From positions 1 through 11,175 of the forward strand of contig CALQJP020000045.1 of NCBI GenBank assembly GCA_943330925.2: 11,175 bases of DNA. The letters are read 5' to 3'. The translations under genes and the position numbers were made by a program. The DNA comes from Chryseobacterium gleum (lineage in GTDB: Bacteria; Bacteroidota; Bacteroidia; Flavobacteriales_D; Sanyastnellaceae). Shown in pieces: positions 1-5,265 of this stretch; position 1 is the first letter of the stretch, and each line of letters starts with the position of its first letter. The notes under the pieces were generated by a model, which had not been told where the DNA came from, did not search any database, and was given only the letters and a program-made list of their open reading frames with translations.

Positions 1-1
1 G

Positions 2-778
2 GCGATACTCGTTCACCACTACGGTATTGAAGGTTGGAACTTGCCCGAAGGCTATCTATGCCCACCCGTTCCAGGTCGCGCCGACTACATACACCATGTC
101 GCCGATTTATTGGCTGCGTCCAACCGTGGAGCTATACCGGAGGGAATCAACACGCGCGTATTGGACATTGGAGTGGGTGCAAATGCCATCTACCCCATCG
201 TAGGCCGCAAGGCGTATGGATGGTCTTTTACAGGCAGCGACATCGATGAGCAAGCGCTTCATGCAGCCGGCAACATTATACAACGCAACGATCTGTTGCA
301 AGAGCACGTTAGTTTGAAGCTGCAGAAAAACGCATCACACTTTTTCAAAGGCATCATCGGCAACGAAGACGAGTTCGACCTAGTTGTCTGCAATCCTCCC
401 TTCTACTCCAACGAAGCAGAAGCCACAGAAGCCGCAGGCCGCAAATGGAAAAACTTGGGGAAAGACAAAGACATGGGGAGTAAGCGCAATTTCGGAGGGC
501 ACACCAACGAGCTTTATTGCGAAGGTGGAGAGTTGCAGTTCATTCGCAAGATGATTGAAGAGAGCTTCTTCTTTGCGCGCAAATGCTATTGGTTCACTTC
601 GCTCGTATCCAGACAAGAACACATGCATCAGCTGCACCGCACTTTGCATAAGATAAAGGCCACCGATGTGAAAGTGATACACATGTCGCAAGGCCAAAAA
701 AGCAGTCGTATTCTAGCATGGACTCTACTGAATCCCGTGCAACAGCGCGAATGGCGCGCCAGGCATTTCTGGGAGTGA
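2..778 (+). CDS. rlmF: 23S rRNA (adenine(1618)-N6)-methyltransferase, 5' end outside window
   Basis: RlmF transfers a methyl group from S-adenosylmethionine to N6 of A1618 of 23S rRNA in the cytoplasm. The reading frame is open from base 2, so the start codon lies upstream of the window. The N-terminal family block GYLCPPVPGRADYIHH is encoded at about 53-100. The SAM-binding motif I (LDIGVGANAIYP) follows at about 161-196. The N6-adenine methyltransferase motif NPPF is at 392-403, followed by the RlmF-typical stretch SNEAEATEAAGRKW. The C-terminal block QGQKSSRILAWT is also typical. The TTG at 41 is in frame but internal, because homologous sequence (HHYGIEGWN) continues upstream of it. The gene ends in TGA at 776-778. 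A diverged second copy of its last ~50 codons lies downstream (978-1137). Family assignment is firm; I see no frameshift in the visible part. Confidence 0.93.
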   Translation, partial: AILVHHYGIEGWNLPEGYLCPPVPGRADYIHHVADLLAASNRGAIPEGINTRVLDIGVGANAIYPIVGRKAYGWSFTGSDIDEQALHAAGNIIQRNDLLQEHVSLKLQKNASHFFKGIIGNEDEFDLVVCNPPFYSNEAEATEAAGRKWKNLGKDKDMGSKRNFGGHTNELYCEGGELQFIRKMIEESFFFARKCYWFTSLVSRQEHMHQLHRTLHKIKATDVKVIHMSQGQKSSRILAWTLLNPVQQREWRARHFWE

Positions 779-849
779 GGTGAATATTCATTCTGTTTAG
801 TTTACTCTGATTCTGTTTCTGTTTCTCATTCTACATCCTAAAGTCTAAA

Positions 850-890
850 GGAGAATGGAGAATGGAGAATGGGGAATGGGGAATGGAGAA
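850..890. repeat. 7-bp tandem repeat, GGAGAAT/GGGGAAT, six units
   Basis: Six consecutive heptamers: three GGAGAAT, two GGGGAAT and a last GGAGAA without its final T. They lie in the 199-nt stretch between the intact rlmF stop and the rlmF relic. No ORF of interest crosses it. Similar heptanucleotide arrays (short tandemly repeated repetitive sequences) are known in cyanobacteria; here only the period and units are seen, and no function can be assigned. Confidence 0.9.
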
Positions 891-916
891 ACCCTACCAA
901 TCGAACATACGCTCCC

Positions 917-978
917 AATTCGTGAATTCGTGGCAATAAATTCGTGCACTCGGGGTCCTAAATTCGGGCATTCGGGCC
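917..978. repeat. degenerate ATTCGTG/ATTCGGG heptamer cluster
   Basis: AATTCGTG occurs three times (917, 925 and 939), followed by AATTCGGG at 961 and ATTCGGG at 970, with short irregular spacers such as CACTCGGGG. This is a looser, interrupted 7/8-bp repeat just 5' of the rlmF relic. The remaining bases of 779-977 (TTCTG/TTTCT-rich at 790-832) contain no gene, RNA or promoter that I can support. Confidence 0.7.
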
Positions 979-1137
979 TTATACATAGTCTTCGAAAATC
1001 ATTGCAACGTAAAAGCAAATGAAGTACAAGTGATTCATCTTTCACAAGGCCAGAAGAGCAGCCGCATTCTTGCGTGGACCTTCCTCGACGGGCAGCAGCA
1101 GCGCCATTGGCGTGCGAGCCGCTTTTGGAGTGAATAG
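978..1137 (+). pseudogene. rlmF: relic of a second rlmF: C-terminal ~50 codons only
   Basis: The frame 1009-1137 encodes VKANEVQVIHLSQGQKSS followed by RILAWTF and ends WSE-stop. It aligns with the end of the intact gene just upstream. From the KA of each copy to the end I count about 28 identities in 40 residues. Homology continues 5' in another frame: 978-1010 reads LIHSLRKSLQR, matching HMHQLHRTLHK of the intact copy, so a -1/+1 slip near 1010 separates the two parts. Upstream of 978 the similarity stops and heptamer repeats begin. There is no start codon, SAM motif or NPPF, so it cannot encode an enzyme. Many differences between the copies are third-base or conservative, meaning both diverged as working genes before this one lost its 5' part. 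It may be a leftover of gene replacement or of an old duplication. Confidence 0.85.
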
Positions 1138-1142
1138 GGCGC

Positions 1143-1169
1143 AAAAAAAATGGCCCGCCTCAGCGAACC
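1143..1169 (-). terminator. Rho-independent terminator of tRNA-Leu
   Basis: Read on the minus strand, a 7-bp stem GGTTCGC / GCGGGCC (two G.U pairs) with loop TGAG is followed after one A-rich step by eight T (complement of the A run at 1143-1150). It starts 14 nt beyond the discriminator base of tRNA-Leu, so it fits as that gene's terminator. Confidence 0.8.
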
Positions 1170-1232
1170 ATCCTTTAACAAGTACCCGGGACGGGAATCG
1201 AACCCGTACAGCCGCAATGGCCACAGGATTTT

Positions 1233-1926
1233 CTTACCACTATGGCTTTCGCCACTCGCATTTTATCTGCGTTTGTGGTCTGGACTTTCTCTTCATCCGC
1301 ATCAACGGATGTCGCCTGTTAAGTCTCTACACCTTCTCTCAAACTGAGAGCTTGGCTCGGGATTGCCACGTGAATTCACAGAGGTTTCCCCGAATTTAAG
1401 CGATTCTACATCCCTCATTGCTGAAGGTGCACTCAAATTTTCTTTGATCTATTTTTAGATCGATATGTATCAGTCTGAGAGTGGCAATTTGGACAAAGCA
1501 ATCTCAGGTTTGCCAATAAATGGTTCCTTCGATTGCCATCTACATGATCCAACTCGAGATTAATTGATTTACCATTCCATTGATTAATACCACAAACCGC
1601 ACACTCAGTGAGCAGCAGTTTGTTTTTAATCAGTCTAATTTTCAACTTGTACGTTTGAAAATATGGATGTTTACCCTCTAGAATTTCTTGAAGCGGTACC
1701 TTATCCTTAACCATCTTTGGAAAGCCAATTCCCGATTGATTCGTGCGATAGCAATTCAACTCCAAGGCTCGCTTTTTAAAACTATTAAAATGCAATCCTA
1801 ACGTTGAAGCCGCTTCAGCCATTGATTTCGATTCCAAACAAACTTTGGTAAATTCAGAATCGGAGATACGATTTTTAATTAGCCAACTCATGACTCAATA
1901 TCGATTAAAAATGTCAAAGAACTTCT
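1233..1926 (-). ncRNA. group I (IC3-type) self-splicing intron in tRNA-Leu(UAA)
   Basis: The intron is a ribozyme that excises itself and ligates the tRNA halves. All core elements can be paired by eye on the minus strand. P1: exon GACTT (1931-1927) with internal guide GAGTC (1896-1892), with the U.G pair at the 5' splice site. P3: TCGCTT (1403-1398) with AGGCGA (1317-1312). P4: TTCGGG (1394-1389) with CCCGAG (1361-1356), followed by GGAAACC. P6: GCC AAGC, with a CTCTC/GAGAG hairpin. P7: GACTT (1325-1321) with AAGTC (1287-1283). P8: CATCCG/CGGATG (1311-1294). P9 region: CCAC/GTGG enclosing CGCA/TGCG and TGGCGAAAGCCA. The last base is G (1233). Segments such as GGCAATCC.GAGCCAAGC and GTGTAGAGACT closely match the cyanobacterial tRNA-Leu intron as I remember it. 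An HNH ORF fills the segment between P1 and P3, where the compact intron has only P2. A clear P2 was not identified. Confidence 0.93.
1433..1891 (-). CDS. intron-encoded HNH homing endonuclease
   Basis: A 152-residue protein lying wholly within the group I intron. Residues ~23-45 (SMAEAASTLGLHFNSFKKRA) look like a helix-turn-helix used for DNA recognition. The C-terminal half is a zinc-bound HNH nuclease: CAVC (97-100) and CPNC (133-136) as probable metal ligands, LELDHVDGN with the catalytic D115-H116, N128, and H137 closing the motif, then a basic tail (RSKNRSKK). The family nicks or cuts DNA; the expected role is to cut intronless tRNA-Leu genes and promote intron homing. The ORF is intact and visibly more A+T-rich than the flanking genes, both signs of fairly recent arrival. 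Its ATG follows directly after the P1 guide sequence, so translation initiation and P1 folding share bases. No good ribosome binding site is visible. The target site is inferred from position, not shown. Confidence 0.9.
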   Translation of the reverse strand: MSWLIKNRISDSEFTKVCLESKSMAEAASTLGLHFNSFKKRALELNCYRTNQSGIGFPKMVKDKVPLQEILEGKHPYFQTYKLKIRLIKNKLLLTECAVCGINQWNGKSINLELDHVDGNRRNHLLANLRLLCPNCHSQTDTYRSKNRSKKI

Positions 1927-1976
1927 AAGTCCTGCGTGTCTACCAGTTCCACCACCCGGGCGGATTGTCAACATCT

Positions 1977-2011
1977 AAAAAAAAATCCCGACCTGAAAAT
2001 CAGATCGGGAT
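1977..2011 (-). terminator. Rho-independent terminator of tRNA-Gly
   Basis: On the minus strand ATCCCGA and TCGGGAT pair around an inner CTGA/TCAG stem (hairpin complement 1985-2011), followed by nine T (1985-1977). It begins 4 nt after tRNA-Gly and ends 15 nt before tRNA-Leu, so it stands between two tRNA genes that read the same way. Confidence 0.88.
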
Positions 2012-2015
2012 CTTG

Positions 2016-2088
2016 AGCGGGAGACGAGACTCGAACTCGCGACCCTAACCTTGGCAAGGTTATGCTCTACCAACTGAGCTACTCCCGC
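2016..2088 (-). tRNA. tRNA-Gly(GCC)
   Basis: A 73-nt cloverleaf: acceptor GCGGGAG/CTCCCGC, D arm AGCTCAGTTGGTAGAGC, anticodon arm AACCT-TGCCAAG-GTT with anticodon GCC, T arm CGAG-TTCGAGT-CTCG, and discriminator U73, the normal glycine identity base. CCA is not encoded. It is preceded by a good Bacteroidota promoter and followed by a strong terminator. Confidence 0.97.
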
Positions 2089-2111
2089 TTGATAAAAGAA
2101 CTTAAGGGCCG

Positions 2112-2142
2112 CAAATTTATACAACCATTGCGTTAAGGCAAA
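2112..2142 (-). promoter_or_regulatory. Bacteroidota-type promoter of tRNA-Gly
   Basis: Minus strand: TTTG (2142-2139), 19 nt, then TAAATTTG (2119-2112). Both match the -33 TTTG and -7 TAnnTTTG consensus of the Bacteroidota primary sigma factor. Expected transcription start is near 2108, leaving a ~20-nt leader before G1 of the tRNA. Confidence 0.75.
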
Positions 2143-2162
2143 TACTTTCCTGAGTTTTTCCG

Positions 2163-2190
2163 AAAAAAAATTCATTCTTCTCGTAAGAAG
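2163..2190 (-). terminator. possible weak terminator after waaA
   Basis: Minus strand: CTTCT-tacg-AGAAG (2190-2177) inside the last waaA codons, then AATGAA and eight T (2170-2163). The stem is only 5 bp and 6 nt separate it from the T run, so it is a weak candidate. Confidence 0.3.
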
Positions 2191-3404
2191 CTCATTATCT
2201 TATTAGTAGCACCTCTACCGGTGGACACAAAATGGCCTGCAGCCTCGCCCATTCTGTCCAAATCGGCTTCATTGGCCGTCAACCGACCCAATAACTCCAC
2301 GCTTTTTTCCTCATTATCGCCAGTTGATGCCGCACCGCAAGCAATCAACCCCAGGGCTTCTGCAAACTTCGCATGCTTGGGGCCGAAGGCAATTGGAAGC
2401 TTCCAGGCAGCCGGTTCCAGGGTGTTGTGTATACCAGCACCAAAGCCTCCTCCGATCCAAGCCAGATGAGCGTATCGATACAGCGTTGAGAGCACCCCTA
2501 CTTCATCCACAATCAACACACGGGCATCCGCCACTGACAGTTCGTTTCGTTTCGACCACAGCATGGCTTCGGGCCACATGCGAAGAAGAGCTTGAATATG
2601 GGCGTGTCCAACTTCGTGCGGCACGAGGAGTAACTTCCAGTGTGCAGGTGCCTTTTGCCACCAGTTGAGCAATACACGCTCATCGGCAGGCCAGGTGCTT
2701 CCTCCTATCAGCACCTTCGCGTGGTTAGCCCAGCGGGCTGCATCTGACAACTCCGGAGCACTCGCTGCAACATCGAGCACGCGATCAAAGCGGGTATCGC
2801 CCGTAACCGTAGAACGGTCAATGCCCAATCCGGCAAGCAGATGAGCCGTTGCATCATCTTGCACAAAACAGTGCGTCACAGATTGCATTACCGGCTTCCA
2901 GAAGAACGACCAAAAACCAAAAAACCGCTGACCGGGTCGGAGGATAGCTGAAATGAGGATAAGGGAAATACCTCGCTTTTTACATCCCAGAAAATAGTTC
3001 GGCCAATACTCATACTTCACAAAGCAGGCCTGCTTCGGCTTCACGATATCCAAAAAGGTATTTGCATTCGAAATTGTATCTAGCGGGAGATAGAACACCC
3101 CATTCACGGAAGCATAAGACTTGCGCACCTCATAACCTGAAGGCGAGAAAAAAGTGAGGAGAATAACCGAGTGCGGCATCTCTTTGCGCAATCGCTCTAT
3201 TACCGGTCGTCCTTGTTCAAATTCACCCAAACTGGCACAATGGAACCAGTACAAGTCGCCAGGATTTTCGGACCTCCAGGCGCGCAAACGAGAGCGCCAA
3301 TTGCGGCGCCCTGCCACCCATAATCGCGACTTCCTATGCACCAAAGCCATGGCTTGCATGAGCATGCCGGCTAAAGTTAGGAGCATGGAATAAAGCAGTC
3401 GCAA
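2172..3404 (-). CDS. waaA: 3-deoxy-D-manno-octulosonic acid (KDO) transferase
   Basis: WaaA (KdtA, glycosyltransferase family 30) attaches KDO from CMP-KDO to the lipid A precursor at the inner face of the cytoplasmic membrane. The 410-residue length is normal. An N-terminal membrane-anchoring hydrophobic segment (residues ~3-22) is followed by HCASLGEFEQ (55-64) with the catalytic glutamate E61. VKYEYWPNYF at 129-138 and TGDTRFDRV at 201-209 link the two Rossmann-like domains. GGSTWPADE (234-242) and the sugar-nucleotide region WIGGGFGAGIHNTLEPAAW (316-334) complete the GT-B fold. The start is the TTG at 3404: homologs begin with the same hydrophobic run, which an ATG at 3386 would shorten. 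The gene follows the outer-membrane protein gene by 12 nt, so the two are very likely co-transcribed with ppx. hldD at 6537 also serves the LPS core. Confidence 0.94.
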   Translation of the reverse strand: MRLLYSMLLTLAGMLMQAMALVHRKSRLWVAGRRNWRSRLRAWRSENPGDLYWFHCASLGEFEQGRPVIERLRKEMPHSVILLTFFSPSGYEVRKSYASVNGVFYLPLDTISNANTFLDIVKPKQACFVKYEYWPNYFLGCKKRGISLILISAILRPGQRFFGFWSFFWKPVMQSVTHCFVQDDATAHLLAGLGIDRSTVTGDTRFDRVLDVAASAPELSDAARWANHAKVLIGGSTWPADERVLLNWWQKAPAHWKLLLVPHEVGHAHIQALLRMWPEAMLWSKRNELSVADARVLIVDEVGVLSTLYRYAHLAWIGGGFGAGIHNTLEPAAWKLPIAFGPKHAKFAEALGLIACGAASTGDNEEKSVELLGRLTANEADLDRMGEAAGHFVSTGRGATNKIMSFLREE

Positions 3405-3416
3405 ACCGAATCGAGT

Positions 3417-4172
3417 TTAGTAATAGTAAAAGTTGTTTGACATACGCTTGTACAAATGCAACGTCCATCCTGCTCGAATACCCAACAAGATATCGTTGCG
3501 TGTCCCTTCTTCACTGACTTGCGTATCAAAATTCATGGGCCTTCTAGGTTCGGCGAACGCTCTCCATCCTTCCAGGCCAATGGTGAAATTGATTAAGCGG
3601 TTGTTGCTCATGTGATAGTACCCCACAAACCCCGTAACGGCGGGCCCATTCGCCATGCGATCGTAGCCTTTCAGATATTCATCTTCCAGCTGTGCTATGT
3701 ATGTTTCCTGATGCTCTATTCGAATTTTATGCTGCAGAAAGCCTGCTCCGGCCTTCACCAAAACACCTGAATTCAGATTAGGCCCAATCACAGGAAATAG
3801 ACGACCAACATCTGCAGAGAGTGCAAATCCACGCTGCAGTATCACCAACGTAGCCGGATATCCATCGTTGTCGAGCACATAGCTGCCATCTACCTTCAAA
3901 TTCTGGAGAAAACCCTCTTCCTGAATGACCCTATTCCCAAACAGAAATTGCCCCTGCACACCATAATACCAATGCGAACGTGCCTTTATATGAAAACCCA
4001 GCGAGAGGTTACTGTTGTCACCAAACCGATTGGCTAAATCGCCTCCGGGTATTTGGTATGCATAGCTCATGGTCACATGCGGATCGAACAACGACGTATC
4101 GCGCACCGTTCCCTGAGCAAGTGCCAAAGATGTCAAAGCCATTAACAGACTACAGAACAGAAAACGAGTCAT
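3417..4172 (-). CDS. outer-membrane beta-barrel protein of unknown function
   Basis: Starting at the ATG at 4172, the 251-residue product begins with a classical signal peptide (MTRFLFCSLLMALTSLALA, cleavage before QG). An upstream in-frame start at 4205 would add 11 residues before the signal peptide and is unlikely. After the signal peptide come amphipathic strands with alternating aromatic residues (SLGFHIKARSHWYYGVQGQF, GVLVKAGAGFLQHKIRIEH, LLGIRAGWTLHLYKR) and an aromatic C-terminus (NNFYYY), as in outer-membrane barrels. I recall no characterised function. I believe similar proteins occur next to waaA in other Flavobacteriia, but that rests on memory. It sits 34 nt after ppx and 12 nt before waaA in one minus-strand operon, so an envelope role is plausible but unproven. 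Confidence 0.8.
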   Translation of the reverse strand: MTRFLFCSLLMALTSLALAQGTVRDTSLFDPHVTMSYAYQIPGGDLANRFGDNSNLSLGFHIKARSHWYYGVQGQFLFGNRVIQEEGFLQNLKVDGSYVLDNDGYPATLVILQRGFALSADVGRLFPVIGPNLNSGVLVKAGAGFLQHKIRIEHQETYIAQLEDEYLKGYDRMANGPAVTGFVGYYHMSNNRLINFTIGLEGWRAFAEPRRPMNFDTQVSEEGTRNDILLGIRAGWTLHLYKRMSNNFYYY

Positions 4173-4206
4173 ACAGCGAAAGTAATGAAGGCGGATGCAA
4201 GCCACA

Positions 4207-5154
4207 CTATGCTTCCGCAGTTTCAGGCCATTCCAAACCTCCCATGATGGAATGTATGGCGCCCTCCTTTAAACTATAGGCTGAATGTGTAAGCCGCTTG
4301 AACGGATGAATGCCCAACACAAAATAGACGAGGTGAGCAGCAAGCGGCATGTATTGAGCGCGCATGCTGGGAATAGCAGGATGCTTAGCACGATCGGCCA
4401 GTGAACTTTTAAGTAGCCAATGATAAATCGTCTGAAAACCCGCAAGTGGTATATCGGTATGCAAGACCGTTATCGTTTCACCAATTGAATCGCGGTAATG
4501 CATGGCCTTGATTGTATCAAATGAGCCCGACGAACCGACGAGCCTCGTAACGCCAAATGACTTCAGGGCCTCGCGCAAATCGGCCAGTTCATAATGAAGA
4601 ATGCTCTCGAGTTCTCGCAGCTGCGCCGTTTCAATTCGGTCGGAAGGCTGAATGCGATCGGTAAGGCGACTTACACCCAGCAGATAGCTCTTCTTCCAAA
4701 ACACCTCGGTTGCATTGGCAATGATAAACTCGGTGCTTCCGCCTCCAATATCCATGATGCACACCGGCTCATCGCCCAACTCCATCGACTTGCGAACTCC
4801 TTCGCAGATTAATTCAGCTTCGCGATCACCGCTTATCAATTCAATCTCGATTCCGAAAAGAACCTTTGCTTGTGCTATGAAATCACGACCGTTGGTTGCC
4901 TCGCGCAGAGCTGATGTGGCAAAGGCAAATGTCTGATCGCACTCGAGGTTGTCAATAGCCGATTTGTGCACCAGGAGTGCATCAAGACCACGGGCAAAAC
5001 GGTGGGGATGAATCACATTTTCATCAAAGCCCCCTTCACCAAGCTTCACCGCTACTTTGTTATGAAACAACACAGACCAACCCTCCTTAGTAACCTCTGC
5101 AACCAGCAGGTTAAAGGTGTTGGTACCACAATCGATGACAGCAATCTTTTTCAC
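4207..5154 (-). CDS. ppx: Ppx/GppA-family exopolyphosphatase
   Basis: Members of this ASKHA-fold family hydrolyse polyphosphate from its ends or the 5'-phosphate of pppGpp, in the cytoplasm. With the GTG start at 5154 the protein has 315 residues, the length of the short two-domain form lacking the C-terminal HD extension. Phosphate-binding loop 1 is AVIDCGTNTFNLL (5-17). LISGDREAELI (106-116) holds the family glutamate, and DIGGGSTEF (135-143) is phosphate loop 2. LVGSSGSFDT (205-214) is the family glycine motif. The TTG at 5163 is in frame but lies inside a good -7 promoter box, so GTG at 5154 is preferred. That puts the start codon almost on the transcription start. First gene of the ppx - barrel protein - waaA operon. 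Whether it prefers polyP or pppGpp cannot be told from sequence. Confidence 0.9.
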   Translation of the reverse strand: MKKIAVIDCGTNTFNLLVAEVTKEGWSVLFHNKVAVKLGEGGFDENVIHPHRFARGLDALLVHKSAIDNLECDQTFAFATSALREATNGRDFIAQAKVLFGIEIELISGDREAELICEGVRKSMELGDEPVCIMDIGGGSTEFIIANATEVFWKKSYLLGVSRLTDRIQPSDRIETAQLRELESILHYELADLREALKSFGVTRLVGSSGSFDTIKAMHYRDSIGETITVLHTDIPLAGFQTIYHWLLKSSLADRAKHPAIPSMRAQYMPLAAHLVYFVLGIHPFKRLTHSAYSLKEGAIHSIMGGLEWPETAEA

Positions 5155-5160
5155 AGACCA

Positions 5161-5192
5161 CAAAAATAGGCACTGTGTCAGAATTTGTCAAA
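5161..5192 (-). promoter_or_regulatory. Bacteroidota-type promoter of the ppx-waaA operon
   Basis: Minus strand: TTTG (5192-5189), 20 nt, then TATTTTTG (5168-5161), fitting TTTG...TAnnTTTG. Predicted transcription start is near 5157, only about 3 nt before the GTG at 5154, implying a nearly leaderless mRNA. The rest of the 5193-5265 gap shows no gene and no convincing terminator for folE. Confidence 0.55.
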
Positions 5193-5265
5193 AGAGATAT
5201 GACCTGCTCAAGACGAAGGGATTCACCGCTAGTCAGCGAACACTGATAAACAGATTATGATGATA

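Larger units (their letters stand above)
1183..1961 (-). tRNA. tRNA-Leu(UAA), interrupted by a group I intron in the anticodon
   Basis: The 5' exon (1961-1927, 35 nt) and 3' exon (1232-1183, 50 nt) join to an 85-nt class II tRNA. The acceptor pairs GCCCGGG with CCCGGGT, including a G1.U72 wobble also seen in E. coli tRNA-Leu(UAA). The D stem is GTG/CAC around GAACTGGTAGA. The anticodon stem CAGGA/TCCTG is perfect with loop CT[TAA]AA. A long variable arm follows, then T arm ACGGG-TTCGATT-CCCGT, and discriminator A73. CCA is not encoded. The intron separates U34 from A35, the same site as in cyanobacterial and plastid tRNA-Leu(UAA). Both exons look intact, so the gene should be functional after splicing. 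It lies only 15 nt beyond the T-run of the tRNA-Gly terminator. Because the exons are 694 nt apart, standard tRNA scans may miss it. Confidence 0.95.

Noticed and set aside
594..791. Minus-strand ORFs across rlmF and similar antisense ORFs in waaA, folE, hldD and the surface-protein gene
   Set aside because: They lie opposite firmly identified genes and show no recognisable motifs or promoter context.
850..978. CRISPR array
   Set aside because: Units are 7 bp and contiguous or irregular; there are no 25-40 bp repeats, no unique spacers and no cas genes.
1138..1232. Attachment site of an integrative element at the tRNA-Leu 3' end
   Set aside because: No direct repeat of the tRNA 3' end and no integrase are present in the window, so there is no support despite the nearby gene relic.
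1070..1399. + strand ORFs over 1070-1399
   Set aside because: They run from the rlmF relic into the antisense strand of the tRNA-Leu 3' exon and intron core; the RNA structure explains the sequence.
1433..1891. HNH ORF as a stand-alone gene or group II intron component
   Set aside because: It is bounded by paired group I elements and the tRNA exons. There is no reverse transcriptase and no domain V, and the 3' end is the group I terminal G.
1183..1961. Broken tRNA-Leu pseudogene or two tRNA fragments
   Set aside because: All stems pair when the exons are joined, and the break is exactly at the known intron site, so splicing is the better explanation.
1975..2175. 66-codon minus-strand ORF containing GVAQLVEHNLAKVRVASSSLV
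   Set aside because: It is simply the tRNA-Gly gene translated; this peptide pattern is the usual false ORF over tRNA genes.
4173..4205. Upstream start adding 11 residues to the outer-membrane barrel protein
   Set aside because: It would place MACIRLHYFRC before a complete signal peptide; the internal ATG at 4172 gives a normal signal sequence.
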